NCBI GenBank assembly: GCA_019614645.1
Contig: JABWDB010000003.1
Coordinates: forward strand, 22,653,001-22,717,000
DNA: 64,000 nt
Source of the DNA: Stratiolaelaps scimitus
Lineage: Eukaryota; Arthropoda; Arachnida; Mesostigmata; Laelapidae
Direction: 5' to 3'
Below are positions 24,197-34,913 of this stretch, in pieces. Below the pieces are notes generated by a model. That model did no database searches and was not told the origin of the DNA. It saw nothing but the letters and a program-made list of their open reading frames with translations. The position numbers and the translations under genes were made by a program. How positions within the stretch are numbered: the stretch's first letter is position 1; the number at the start of each line of letters is the position of its first letter.

Positions 24197-25997
24197 ATGA
24201 CGATCGTAACCTGGCCGAGGCTGGCTTGTGCCCTCGCCCTATGCTCCATCATCGTGGCGCAAGAAGATCTTGTTTCCAGAACTCAAAGGTGTCTTCAGTG
24301 TATATGCGAGGTACGAGTCTAGGTACGACTCACGGCTATCGACCACCAATTCCATATGCAGAAGTAGTTCGAGTGGTTTTTGGCCCAGCAGACATCGGAG
24401 TTTGTTTAGAGAATTATAGCTGAACATGAACATACAAAATCGAAGTGGGACTGGGTCAGTCTCTCCAGTGAAGTTTCTCTCTCTCTCTCTTTGCGTTTGT
24501 TAATGTGAGGGGGTAGTTGATCTTCTTTATGGGCGGGTCACCGAGGATCAACAGATTCGAAAAGAGAAAGATTCTATCATTATATGTGGTCCTCCTTCGG
24601 TATTGTTTCAACATAAGATGTTGGCGCATAGCAGATCTGTTGAAGGCTCGGTGTGGCATAATTCGGTGGGCTAATTTACCTTTTGGTTTCATCAACTGTA
24701 TCAATTAATATAATTAATTATAAGCGCTCAATTGTTGTAGAAAATCATTAACATCCACTAGTGTTTTTTGCACGTTTGCTTCTAAGAATACCTGTCAACA
24801 TCTTCATCATGATGTTAGCAACTGATTCAATTTCTGTGACGTGTATTAAGGAGAAGTGCGAAATGCACGCTCACAGAAGAACACACGTGTTGTTAAAGAT
24901 CTTTTGACTCTTCAGGGAGCTTCATCGTGTAACGAAACGGCGCTTTGCACCATCTATGGAGATGAATCAAGCACGGGCCAAGTGTGTGGCCCGTTTCAGA
25001 TAACACACGAGTACTGGGAGGACGCGGGAAAGCCTGGAGATGGTATACATAAATGAAAAATGACACATTTCATTGTTGCAGGCTGCATGCGCCGTTTTCT
25101 GTTGTATGTATATTATTTGTACATTAATCTGATACAGAATAAATCCCTATGTGCTCTTTGTTCAAACGATTTGTTGAAATATAGGCGGTACCAAAAATTT
25201 ATGAAAACCACTGTATATGTATTTAGATGTATACTCAGTCATGCTAGCATGTTCTCTTTCCACATGAGCATGAGACAAGAGGTTTTGACAACGTTATTTC
25301 CGCTCCAGATTTCGTGTCATGTGTGAACACTCGATCGTGTTCAGAAACCGCGGTTATCAACTATATGGAAAGATTTGGAAAGGATTGTGACGGCGATGGC
25401 CAGGTGGGTCTCTACCTATTGTTAATCAAAGGTCGCATTTGTAACTTGATTTCGTTCTAATTGTTGTCATAATTACGGTGATCACCGTACTGTGGGCTGC
25501 TCGTTCACTCCCAGAGAATGTAATGACTTTGAATGAGCTCGACGAGTTCTACGGTATACTGTTCTAGTGTAGCCTAGATGATTCAGTCGAGTGCGTCTCA
25601 ATCAAATTGATTCTATTTCTCATACAATGTCAGGCGTTTCGGTGTCGAACTATAAGGTGCAGCTGTCCTCTCCGCGACCTACACTTGTATTGTGAATATC
25701 TACTCTTTCAATTGTTGACCAGCAACACGATTTTGACAGGTAATTAGCAATACGACACGCCAATTGTTCACAGCAGTTTATTTTGCTGAACGTCATAACG
25801 TATTGAAAATGCGGCTTCGGTTATTCTCTCATCTGGCCTGAATCGCCGTTTAGGTGACCTGTGGCGACTATGCTCGAATTCATACGGCAGGGATCACCGG
25901 CTGCGACGGCCCATGGGTTGAATTTACTCGATTCTGGGTCACTTTCAGCGAGTGCGACAAAGGGGTCGAGAAGAGAGCAATGCTCCGTCGTCCATGA
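24197..25997 (+). CDS. i-type (destabilase) lysozyme, secreted (4 exons)
   Basis: Family role: cleaves peptidoglycan and, in some members, isopeptide bonds; used in digestion or antibacterial defence. Exons: 24197-24310, 24916-25042, 25309-25403, 25854-25997, all GT-AG with consistent phase (0, 1, 0), giving 159 aa, the usual size. Residues 1 to about 22 form a signal peptide (hydrophobic LACALALCSIIVA). The mature part shows RCLQCICE, then CGPFQITHEYWEDAGKPGD, then SCSETAVINYMERFGKDCDG and VTCGDYARIHTAGITGCDG, all hallmark blocks with conserved cysteines. The Glu of CICE matches the family's catalytic acid. The catalytic Asp before the CGPFQI block has no clear counterpart (GDESSTGQVCG), so muramidase activity is uncertain, as in several insect members. 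Confidence 0.93.
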
Positions 25998-26062
25998 GCA
26001 CGCAATGCGTACACCGAGGATTGTGAACAACAGAAGTTTTTTTTTGTTGAAGGACCAATTTC

Positions 26063-26068
26063 AATAAA
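26063..26068 (+). terminator. Polyadenylation signal of the lysozyme gene
   Basis: AATAAA 66 bp after the stop codon at 25997, in the expected place for a short 3' UTR. Confidence 0.7.
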
Positions 26069-28750
26069 GCGATTTGCGTTTACGGTGTTCGTAGTTCGTA
26101 AACGGTAGAGGAAAGTAAGATGTTTTCTTTTGTAAAAAATTAGAAGTATTTATTACGTGTATGTATTGCAACGAAACGCAACTCCGACGAACTGTTGATT
26201 GGCTATTATATGAACGTGCCGTGCCTCGGATATTGGATCGTTTGTTGATTAGATTATCACACTTGGATCAATTCAACCAGGGAGTGCTAAGCCGTGTAGA
26301 ATCACAGCTGCGGCACAGCTATCACTGTGCAGAAAAGAGGGCCCTGTGAATCCTCCCTGTATGCGTCATGAATATGGCGTGTTTACGTACAGACCAAAAG
26401 CAACGGCAATTGGGGGGGAAGGTTTCTACAGACACGCTTTTGACCACAGTAGTCGTTTACGCGCCGGAAGCGGACAGGCAGGTCTTAGAGAGGAGGTCTG
26501 GATGAGAGAAGGGAAGCATCTGAGAGTCACGTCATGACCTCATGGCAAGGAGGGTGTGTGGAACTCGTGGGTGGGCTTGTACGCGTCTCACCGCCCCCGT
26601 ACTAAAGCAATGCGATAAGCGACACCGGGAAGGGTGGCGCTGTTGAACAACGTCACCAGTTCCACAAGGGAGCGGGCGTGGTCACGGTTGTTAGCATGGC
26701 AACAACTCTCCTTTAAAAAAGAATATAATAAAAATATAGATACGTCATGCATCTGAATGAAAATTACTGGGACCGTAATATATCGTTGTAATTTTAGTTG
26801 ACTTGCATAAAAATAGGAACAAACGTATGCAAAATGTTCTCTAGACTTGCACAAATAATAGTACGGTCTCTTTTTGGTTGAATTCGAGAGGGGTGCAACC
26901 AGGCCTAAATTGGTGGCTCAAACCGTGAAGAAGACTCTCGTATGTGTGCAGCTCTTCAAGACGTCCGAAGCGAGTTGGCTGATGCCAAGGCGAAACGGGT
27001 CATGGCTGCAGGCATCGGAGGTTTCCGAAAGTTTATTTGCGAGGCAAATGAACAATGGGACCAGGGGAATAACCGCGCAGAGGGGATAAATTAAGAGTAA
27101 AATGATTATGTTCGCGAGTAGGGTCTTCGGTGGAATAGACTTCCTACTTCCAACCGTCGGAGTCAAATCCCGCACTACTCTGGACCTGACTTTTCTCTCA
27201 AGTCCGGCATCGATAGTGTAGCTCTGCTAGCATTTTATACCAACTTATAAACGAAAACCATACTATTGCTGGAGCCGACGAGAACATCATCCATAGATGT
27301 AGCTGAAATAAAACCTATCTTGAACACGACCGCAACAACAAAGAGTGTAGTTTCCTGTGGTCTTCACCAATGAAATTAAACACGATGATAACGTGCCGAA
27401 ACACAGAGGAAATACACTTCAAACTTTTTTCGCAACCTTAAACACCACCTTCTACAGATAGGGGGGACCGCTGTTCAATTATTAGCTAATACAATTTATG
27501 TGCATACAAGGTATTATTTGCGCAGCTATTAGCCAATGGCCAATAATGTCTAGTATATAGCCATCTTCTTGGCCAAAAATTACAGAATTACCAGGTGTGT
27601 GGGGATAGCTTTTAGCTATTAGACAGTAGAGGAGTGCAAATTACTTTTACTGCAGATGCTATTGTCATAGCCTAGAATAGAACCCGTGGAGTGGTGACCA
27701 ATGTGTATTCACACAGTTCCACATATGATCGAATTTGTGGACCTGTGTTTAGGAGTGTGCGACCTGCGGTCACAGGCCGAAAGCTAAGGATTCGAGGACG
27801 CTGATAGTAAAGACATTGAAAAAAAAAAGAATCGGTATTGCAATGAGTGCGAGCCACGAGAGATCGTGTCAGATTAGATGATGGGATGAAGCCGTTTCCT
27901 AGCAAAGTGAATTGTGTTCCAAACTGTGTCTGGCCGCCCGAATTTCCTTTACTGTTACGTCGACGTTGACGAGAAAGAGGTTGTCATGTCAACAATAGAC
28001 CATAAAATATGAATAGAATAGCAGTACTGTGTTCAGGCAATCCGTAAACATTGCTACATATGCCTCACTCGTATCGTATATCTGTGCGCCACTCAGCGGT
28101 CGGTGAGTATGAAGTATTTAAGCACTAGAATGGTATGCCAAACTGTAGTGAGTTAAGCTTAGCAAATGTTTCGACTAGTATGGGCCGAGTTGGCCCTCTG
28201 TAATGGATAGCTTCGATAGTTTAAATACCACAGTTCCCAACATATTGGAACATGACCACCTTGCAATAGTGGTAATAGTGGTTGTAACGCTGTCAGTGTT
28301 GCCGCGTCTATTTTTCATCACAAGTCATTTCCCTGATGCGTGGTACAACCCTGAACTACGTTTGATCCATTGATCTTACCTGAAGAGCGGTCGTGTATTG
28401 TATTATATAAGAATACTACTTATATCTGTGCACTGATTGATCTACATATAAGCACACATTGACTCAACCTAGTCATATTACTGAAAATTCGCGATTCGGT
28501 AGTACGCGTAGACTGTGTCGGGCAACGAAAGAGCTGTCTTCTACGCGTTTCCGCTGGTTACGATTATAAATCCGAGTACAACTCAGTGATGTCCAGCCAA
28601 GCACGCACGGTGATAACACTGAGTTTAATTTCATCGAGAAACAAATAAAAAGTGACTTTGTTTTCGAATCGACTTTGTCGTTTCTTCTTGTCTTCGATCG
28701 CGCCATCACCGGCGAATAAATCGAATCCATCGAATCGCTGCTATGGTCAA
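26069..28750. other. Intergenic region, one small ORF and one SINE-like repeat
   Basis: An ATG frame at 26942-27094 (50 aa) begins MCAALQDVRSELADAKAKRV and looks helical and charged, but it has no family that I recognise and no clear splice context. The tRNA-like repeat of family B lies at 27108-27190. Otherwise I see nothing. Confidence 0.4.
27108..27190 (+). repeat. tRNA-like SINE family B, copy 1
   Basis: Aligns with 45433-45516: gtagggtct near the start, then cgtcggagtcaaatcccgcact and tggac. The pattern resembles tRNA A and B boxes; this copy has a degenerate B box. Confidence 0.5.
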
Positions 28751-31700
28751 ATGTATTCGAAATTGAATAAAATCAATCAACATGAGACGGAATTCCCTCA
28801 AGGGCCACTCGTGTGTGATTCGGGTAAGTTCCATTTGGTTCGATGAATATGTCGACAATAGGGCAAGTTTCCTTCAATAATGCAACGATATGACAGATGC
28901 CTAACAGTATAGACTTGCTGCTATTAGCTCCGTCATAGATTGTCGGAATACGTTTTTCTCTCCATATCTCTCTCTGTCTGTCTCTCGCTCTTCCGTATCC
29001 ATGAAGCCATAGATGACGAACGGAATTTCCACCTTCGGTTTGAACGACGGCTACCATTTACGTTGAAAAGGTCATATAGCACTCTTTCGCTCTCTCCCTC
29101 CCTCTCTCTCTCTTTGTCTGTCTCCTATGCACGAACTTTACACAGCTCATGGGCACATACATGGCTCCCACTCTCCAAGCCTCGTTTTCTCCAGTCATCT
29201 CACTTTTCTTGCTTTAGCTCGGATTTTGTGAGCAAGCATTAACATGAATTTTATCTGTGTGTATTATATATGGTGAATTTCGTGCACATTAATTGCAGGC
29301 AATCGTTTAGCAGAAGGCGGGAGTGGCCGCCTTTCACTGGCAAAAACGGTTTGCAATCGGTATAAACCATGCAGCTGGCCCCGCACGATAGAATGCCGCG
29401 GAATAGAAGAAAGCCACACCAAAGTTCGCGCGAGCATCCACGACTCGTTGCGCGCTGCGAGCGGTACATATCAGACAATTGGAAGTGGGGGATTGTGTCG
29501 AATGCAGAGATTCAACCCCGAAGTGACACCAATAATTAGAACACAAGCAGATTAAGCGGCGGGCGTGAGTGAGCTCGTCCTGGCCGTTGTTCTACTATAG
29601 TTCTCATAACAATTAATCGGACAAATTGGAGATCTGTTTTGATATATTGTTCACTGTTCACTATGGTGCGTGAATGACTGACCATAATTTTCTCCACGCT
29701 TGAGTCGCGTTGAGCGCATTTGCAATTAACAAGTTATGGGCCTTGCTCTGAGCTTTGAAACCGGTTTGTTTTTGGTTGTAGGTACTACCGCAGCGGATAT
29801 TGTCCGCAGGGGGATTGTTGCCAGTTTTTACATGGAAGAACAAAGAAAGAGATGGAAATTGAACGCGACCGAGCCGTGCAGGACTCACGGCTGATTGGTG
29901 TCGCACCGAAGCTGGTAGTTAAACTGCAGAAAAGAAATCACACGTTTGCTATTCGGGACCTGATTAAAATGGAGCTGACTGAACGGGATACGGTGTAAGC
30001 AATACAATACGAATAGTGATTGCCAAGATTGTTTATATCATCTATTTATTTAATTAAGTGACCTGAAATATTATTATTTTTTTTTTTTCACGAGTACACG
30101 ATATTTAGCCCGAAGCATTTAGCAAGTGGGCTTGGCTTCAATTTCGATATGGTAGAGGTTGATGCTTCCTCCAAACGAAATAGACAAAAAGTGACAATGT
30201 TTCCGTTTATGTAGTCGCCTTCCGTTGAAATGATCTCGATTCGAAAATTGAAGCAAAATACAGAAAATGGCAGCCCTCAACATTTCGCTTTGGATTGGAT
30301 CCACTATTATACATTGGATCGCGTGGAGCAACACGTCACTCTTTTCGCATCGGCTGCGATGCATTTGTAGTGCATGTAGTTAACGGCTTGTCTGTCTTCT
30401 ATAAACGGGGTGCGTTTTGAAAAAATGCATCTTTTGAAGACGATTAGCGATCAAGGCGGTTTCCTTGATAAGGCGTCCCTGTCAACAAACGATCAAAAGG
30501 ATAGTATCATTTTGATTCATATATATATATAAATATGGGCTGCTTCCAGCTTTGCAATGGTGAGCCATATCGACGACATGTTTGGCTTTTACGTTGTATT
30601 GCCTTACGGTAAAAAAAACATATGGGACGTCATCGAAATGCAGGAGACAGCTGATATTCCCATACGCGAGTTACAGCAGAAGCTTCGCGAGAACTACGAC
30701 CGTATCCGGGTGAGCATGCACTTTAATGATAAAATGAGAACTACTTGGGGAAATGTCGATCTCGGTATTTTCACGCACATTCATAGCACATTCATTCAGT
30801 CACACAGTGCGATGTATTCACAGAACTGCAATATAATTAAAACATCGTAGTTACAGTAAGTCACCTTCTTATGAAGGGACCTAACACTATTGGCATGTGA
30901 TAAGCAAGAGAATGGAGGGTATACTCATTAGCGGCGCTAGGTTTCACGTTTAATTCGATATCACGCTGAGTGGTTGTTCTGACAGCGGCGAAAATTGGCA
31001 AGAATACTTGCTTCGAAGGGATACTTGCTTTGATCATCTTGAAAGCCAAAAGCGTAATACAGACTAGACGTAACTTACTAATGGGATGGTGGTTATACTC
31101 GGGATAGATGTCCGCGACAGAGTTCCTTCGGTTTTTCCAAAGACTCCCCGAAGGCAACTGTTTCTGAACAGCCTCAACCCCACGAATTACCGTCTTGTAC
31201 TCACTGCTCCGGATCAAGACTCCGTAACCCAGCAGATGAATCGGCAGCATATTGTAGGCAGAGAAAAGACAATAAAAAAAACTCAGAGAAGCTCCTCATC
31301 CAATAAGTAACTTTTACACAGAAAGGCAACTTAGAGCAAATTCGAAAAGTCCCGCTCAGAACGTTAATCCCTTCACAAGCATTCATTGATCTTTTCCGAT
31401 ACATCGTGCATTGCAGTCAGCGAACTGCTTCATGTTGCATAATCGCCCTCGCTAACTAATCACATAAATCATTCCCACGTCCAAGGATATTGCTTAAACA
31501 ACTGTATTGCAGAGTAGATTCTACTGGTTCTTTTGTTTGCAGGGACAGCCCTGGTACCAATCTGGTTTTCAACTGGGCCACATGGTGACCGTGCTTGTCG
31601 AAGGCGGTGACAGGCTAGCGGGATGGCATCGTGGAAGATGGACAGCAACCCATACAGATCCCGAGAATCCCAAGTAAGCTAAGTGGTCCCCATCAAAGCA

Positions 31701-32528
31701 GTATACCAGCACTATATTCAACGTACATGAGGCGTGAATCTTCCGCAATATCTGTTGTACTGAGCCGAAAATCGTACAGCACAATGACATAATCTTCTTT
31801 TACCGGCTGCGAAGAGATTTGCTCAGCTATTTAATGAAACAGAATCCCTATTGTTGCAGGAAGCAAATCTGTGAAGTATTCTTGGTTGATCACGGCAATA
31901 GCGTGGAGGTGCCGCTATCAAATCTTTACAGACCAGAGCCAATCTTTTGGGAGTATCCCTGCCAAACCATCTACTGCAATTTCGCGAGTGAGTATTTCAA
32001 ATATCGCTAGTCACATTGTGCACCACATCGAATCGAGTTAGCTATCGGAGACAGTGTGGACTGTAACTGGCTCCTTAATTTTTTCTCGTATAATACGTAC
32101 AGGTACGGTACGTAGCAGTTCAAGACAAATTTCAGTCAATTCACATCTAATTGCTAAGTGAATTCGCTCTAGCTCTGCGTTCATGAAGTGTCGATAATCG
32201 TTAGCGTAAGAGACGTTGTTTGCACGACGACAGCACAAGATGAGTCCGGCCGGTTCAGGATTGAACCAGCCCTCAATAAATGGACGAATCTGCCAGTATT
32301 GGCCAGCGGAGATTCATTTCTATTCCGTTTGTCCAACCGGTTTCAGATACTCAGGCAGCGGACGCTAGCGTTTCCCCGAACGCTATTTTCTCTCGGCTAG
32401 AGGGACGTCTCATGATCATGCGCTCCAGGGGTTCGACGACAATGGCAGACACCAAAGTGGAACTGTTCAGTGCGTTGAATTGCCAACGAGTTGAGGAGTT
32501 TCTCATTGAGAAGCGCCTCTTGAAATAG
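28751..32528 (+). CDS. CCCH zinc finger plus extended Tudor domain protein (7 exons)
   Basis: Exons: 28751-28823, 29299-29359, 29782-29994, 30550-30709, 31543-31673, 31860-31987, 32347-32528. All are GT-AG with consistent phase and give 315 aa. Joining exons 2 and 3 creates a textbook CCCH finger, C-x8-C-x5-C-x3-H (CNRYYRSGYCPQGDCCQFLH, about residues 41-60), cut by a phase-2 intron. After it come a charged helix, then FAMVSHIDDMFGFYVVL, then an extended Tudor core: KKQICEVFLVDHGNSVEVPL and EYPCQTIYCNFAN. Tudor domains of this type read methylarginine on Piwi proteins and partners; the CCCH finger suggests RNA binding. I infer a role in germline or piRNA granules. I cannot name the orthologue. 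The start is the first ATG of the open frame. A different 3' end is possible (32805-33213). Confidence 0.85.
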
Positions 32529-32804
32529 CTCAACTATAATAACTAAGGCGGAGACAGCCAATCGTGACTATGGCCAGCGAATTTTAACAATACCGTTTTG
32601 ATTTGTGCTACCGCTGATGGCGATGATGATGGATAGGATTTGATTGAGTTGTAGAAAGTTGAAGGATTTGGTTGACTATATTTATTACTTCAACTCAGCT
32701 CATTTCGATTACAGCCGGTCACAACGTCTGACCCGCTTTTAACCTTAACATACTGATTTGTATTAGATTTTTGTTTATTCATCTGCCTTCTGTGTTGTCA
32801 TAAG

Positions 32805-33213
32805 ACGTGAACTTGAACTGGGAAGCTCTGATTAATTGCGTCTTGAACCATGAGCAGCGTGAAAAGCTGATTCATGGCCGTTATGAGAAAGCAGCTCTCC
32901 AAGACGGCTTCTCGACTTGGGTGAGCGTGGTTTTTGTGACAAGACTATAGTGCGCTGTGCTTTTATGTACATTTGATAGTTATCGTTTTGCTTGAACCAA
33001 CTTAAGTTATACGTACTAGTGAACGTGAACGAATGATCAATCAAGTGATCATGCTAGTTCATGCCTAGGTCTCCGACCAGATATATGTTTTTACCAATGT
33101 ATTTAACACCCCTCTGCTGAGATCTGTGCTCTACACTTGTCTATACATTTATAGATCTGTGATATTTTATTCTATATTATTTACTTGCGCAAATGCGATT
33201 GCAGCTGTCTTAG
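32805..33213 (+). CDS. Alternative 3' exons of the CCCH-Tudor gene (candidate)
   Basis: A pyrimidine-rich acceptor (tctgccttctgtgttgtcataag) opens a 116-bp exon, 32805-32920, reading VNLNWEALINCVLNHEQREK onward to FSTW. It ends at a strong donor, gtgagc. The next acceptor (gcgattgcag) gives a two-codon terminal exon, 33205-33213, ending in TAG. The phase fits a weak donor (gtgcgt) inside the last Tudor exon after 32469, which would make a 337-aa isoform. It could also be an exon of an unseen gene. Confidence 0.45.
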
Positions 33214-33243
33214 ATGATGCGCTATCAAATGTGACAGTGATCA

Positions 33244-33249
33244 AATAAA
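33244..33249 (+). terminator. Polyadenylation signal after the alternative exon
   Basis: AATAAA 31 bp after the TAG of the candidate terminal exon at 33205-33213. I noticed no canonical signal close to the stop at 32528. Confidence 0.5.
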
Positions 33250-33550
33250 GATGTGCACTGAGCGACATTGAAATATTGTGTGCTTTGTATCGATCTAATT
33301 GACGAATGGACCCTTATCGTTTGCACCGATGAAGTTGTATTTGCACGAATGTAGCTCACTAATTTTGCGTATTCATATTTGTTTTTTGTTCGCCATTCTT
33401 TCGAATGAACAAATACTATAATCGAGTTTCTGACCCCATGGCGTAAACCAACGTGAGAAGTTGTGTCAATAGACAAAATATAGAGTTTACGATGAACGCT
33501 CTACGACAATCACGAATGAATATAATTATGTAGATATATATATATATATA

Positions 33551-34113
33551 TTAGGTTGACCCAAAAACAACTCCTATCGTCTTGCGCCGAATTCTTGGCC
33601 GGGTTGAATTCAGATTTAGCGGGTCATGAGCTCGGTCCTGGCCAACTGAAAATGCGTGACAAGTGTTCGCAAAACAATTTGAAGATATATATGCAGCAAA
33701 CGAGTCGCTTAGAGCATACGGTTGCAGTGGACGAGACATGGGTAAGCCTGTATAACGGACCGGAAAAAGATCAAGTGAAACAGTGGCTACGACCAGGTAA
33801 ACAGGCAATGGCGGTAGCAGTACCAAATAGATTCGAGCCTAATGTAATGGTAGCACTTGACATGGATTTCAATGGAATTTGCTGCTATGAGATTTTGGGC
33901 CCAAAAGAAAACTTAGTAGAACTTTACTCCGAGTGGCCTTAAATAACGAAGTTATAAATGGTAATAGAAATGGTGCATACCTAGCCGTTAGATGGCTGCC
34001 AGAACTCTGGGACCAGTTTATAAATAAAAGAGGTGCATACTAAAAAATCTATGTTTTACCTTACTTAGTTTAGCTAATATTGAAATTTATGTGTCCCATT
34101 ATTTTTCGGTCAA
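33551..34113 (+). mobile_element. Internally deleted mariner (Tc1/mariner) element
   Basis: The left end, ttaggttgacccaaaaacaa, and the right end, with tttttcggtcaac on the plus strand, are related inverted termini (shared gttgacc-aaaaa). Both abut TA runs, as expected for TA-targeting transposons. Inside, an open frame to 33942 encodes a transposase piece: VAVDETWVSLYNGPEKDQVK, QWLRPGKQ and VMVALDMDFNGICCYEIL, covering the first catalytic Asp (DETW) and the region of the second. The element is about 560 bp against roughly 1.3 kb for a full one; the DNA-binding part and the C-terminal catalytic region are missing. It cannot move by itself. Confidence 0.85.
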
Positions 34114-34607
34114 CAATATATATATATATATATATATTCACCTTTTGCTACATCTCATCTTGATTTCTATATCCCATGTATTTTTTTTGTTCAAAATGTC
34201 AACATTTGTCGGAATACCAAAACGCTATGCGAATAGTCCGATTGATTCTTCTACCCGCTCATTAAGTGGTTAAGTAATTGCCGGATAGACAAATGGAGCT
34301 AAGATATACGAGCCTCCGCCGCATTCAATACCACTTATACTGCCAAGGCGATGAGCTAATCTATTGCAATTCTAGATCTTAACTATACGGGTGTCTGGTT
34401 AGCCAATGTGGCATTAACGCCGAGGTATCACGGGGCAGTACTATATAGACTTAATTAATTATATTCTTAGTTAGGCTTCAGTTGCTTTTCAAATATCCAA
34501 ATGCGAAAAACCTTCAGGTGAGCAGACATCGACAGGGAAATATGAACGAGGAGGAACGGTATCGAGTTTGAACGATGACACTGAACGATCAATAAATCTG
34601 CAATCAA

Positions 34608-34613
34608 TTTATT
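34608..34613 (-). terminator. Polyadenylation signal of the small secreted peptide gene
   Basis: AATAAA on the minus strand, about 67 bp downstream of the stop codon. Confidence 0.5.
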
Positions 34614-34679
34614 TACTGTCAGCGAATTCCGTCGGCACGGTACACACTTTGTCGCATACATAGACAATGCAGGGCCACC

Positions 34680-34868
34680 TTAGCCAGATAACCGTTCACG
34701 TATCTTTCCCCATACGCCCTTGACTCTCTGAGTAACCTTTTCTCGAGTAGTTTGTGGCTTCGATTTGTCAATAGCAATGGGGTTACCTTGAGCACACACC
34801 GCTGGGATCATCGTATCCATGGCCAGCAGGGCGAGGATAAAGACAACCATTGACAATCTCGAAGTCAT
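34680..34868 (-). CDS. Small secreted cationic peptide precursor (62 aa)
   Basis: On the minus strand an ATG at 34868 opens 62 codons to TAA. Residues 1 to about 26 are a clear signal peptide (MTSRLSMVVFILALLAMDTM, then a small-residue cleavage region, VCAQG). The mature part is about 36 aa, rich in Lys and Arg (nine basic, three acidic) and has no Cys. Its C-terminal half, REKVTQRVKGVWGKIRERL, would form an amphipathic helix. An acceptor-like sequence (tctgtccttgcag) 16 bp before the ATG suggests an intron in the 5' UTR. An AATAAA lies 67 bp past the stop. The layout fits a linear antimicrobial or other cationic secreted peptide. I recognise no named family, and function is inference. Confidence 0.6.
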   Translation of the reverse strand: MTSRLSMVVFILALLAMDTMIPAVCAQGNPIAIDKSKPQTTREKVTQRVKGVWGKIRERLSG

Positions 34869-34913
34869 ACTTGATGGCACGCTCCTGCAAGGACAGAATT
34901 TGGATTGTTGCAA

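Noticed and set aside
26942..27094. 50-aa ATG frame beginning MCAALQDVRSEL
   Set aside because: Too short, no splice or polyadenylation context and no family; kept only as a note.
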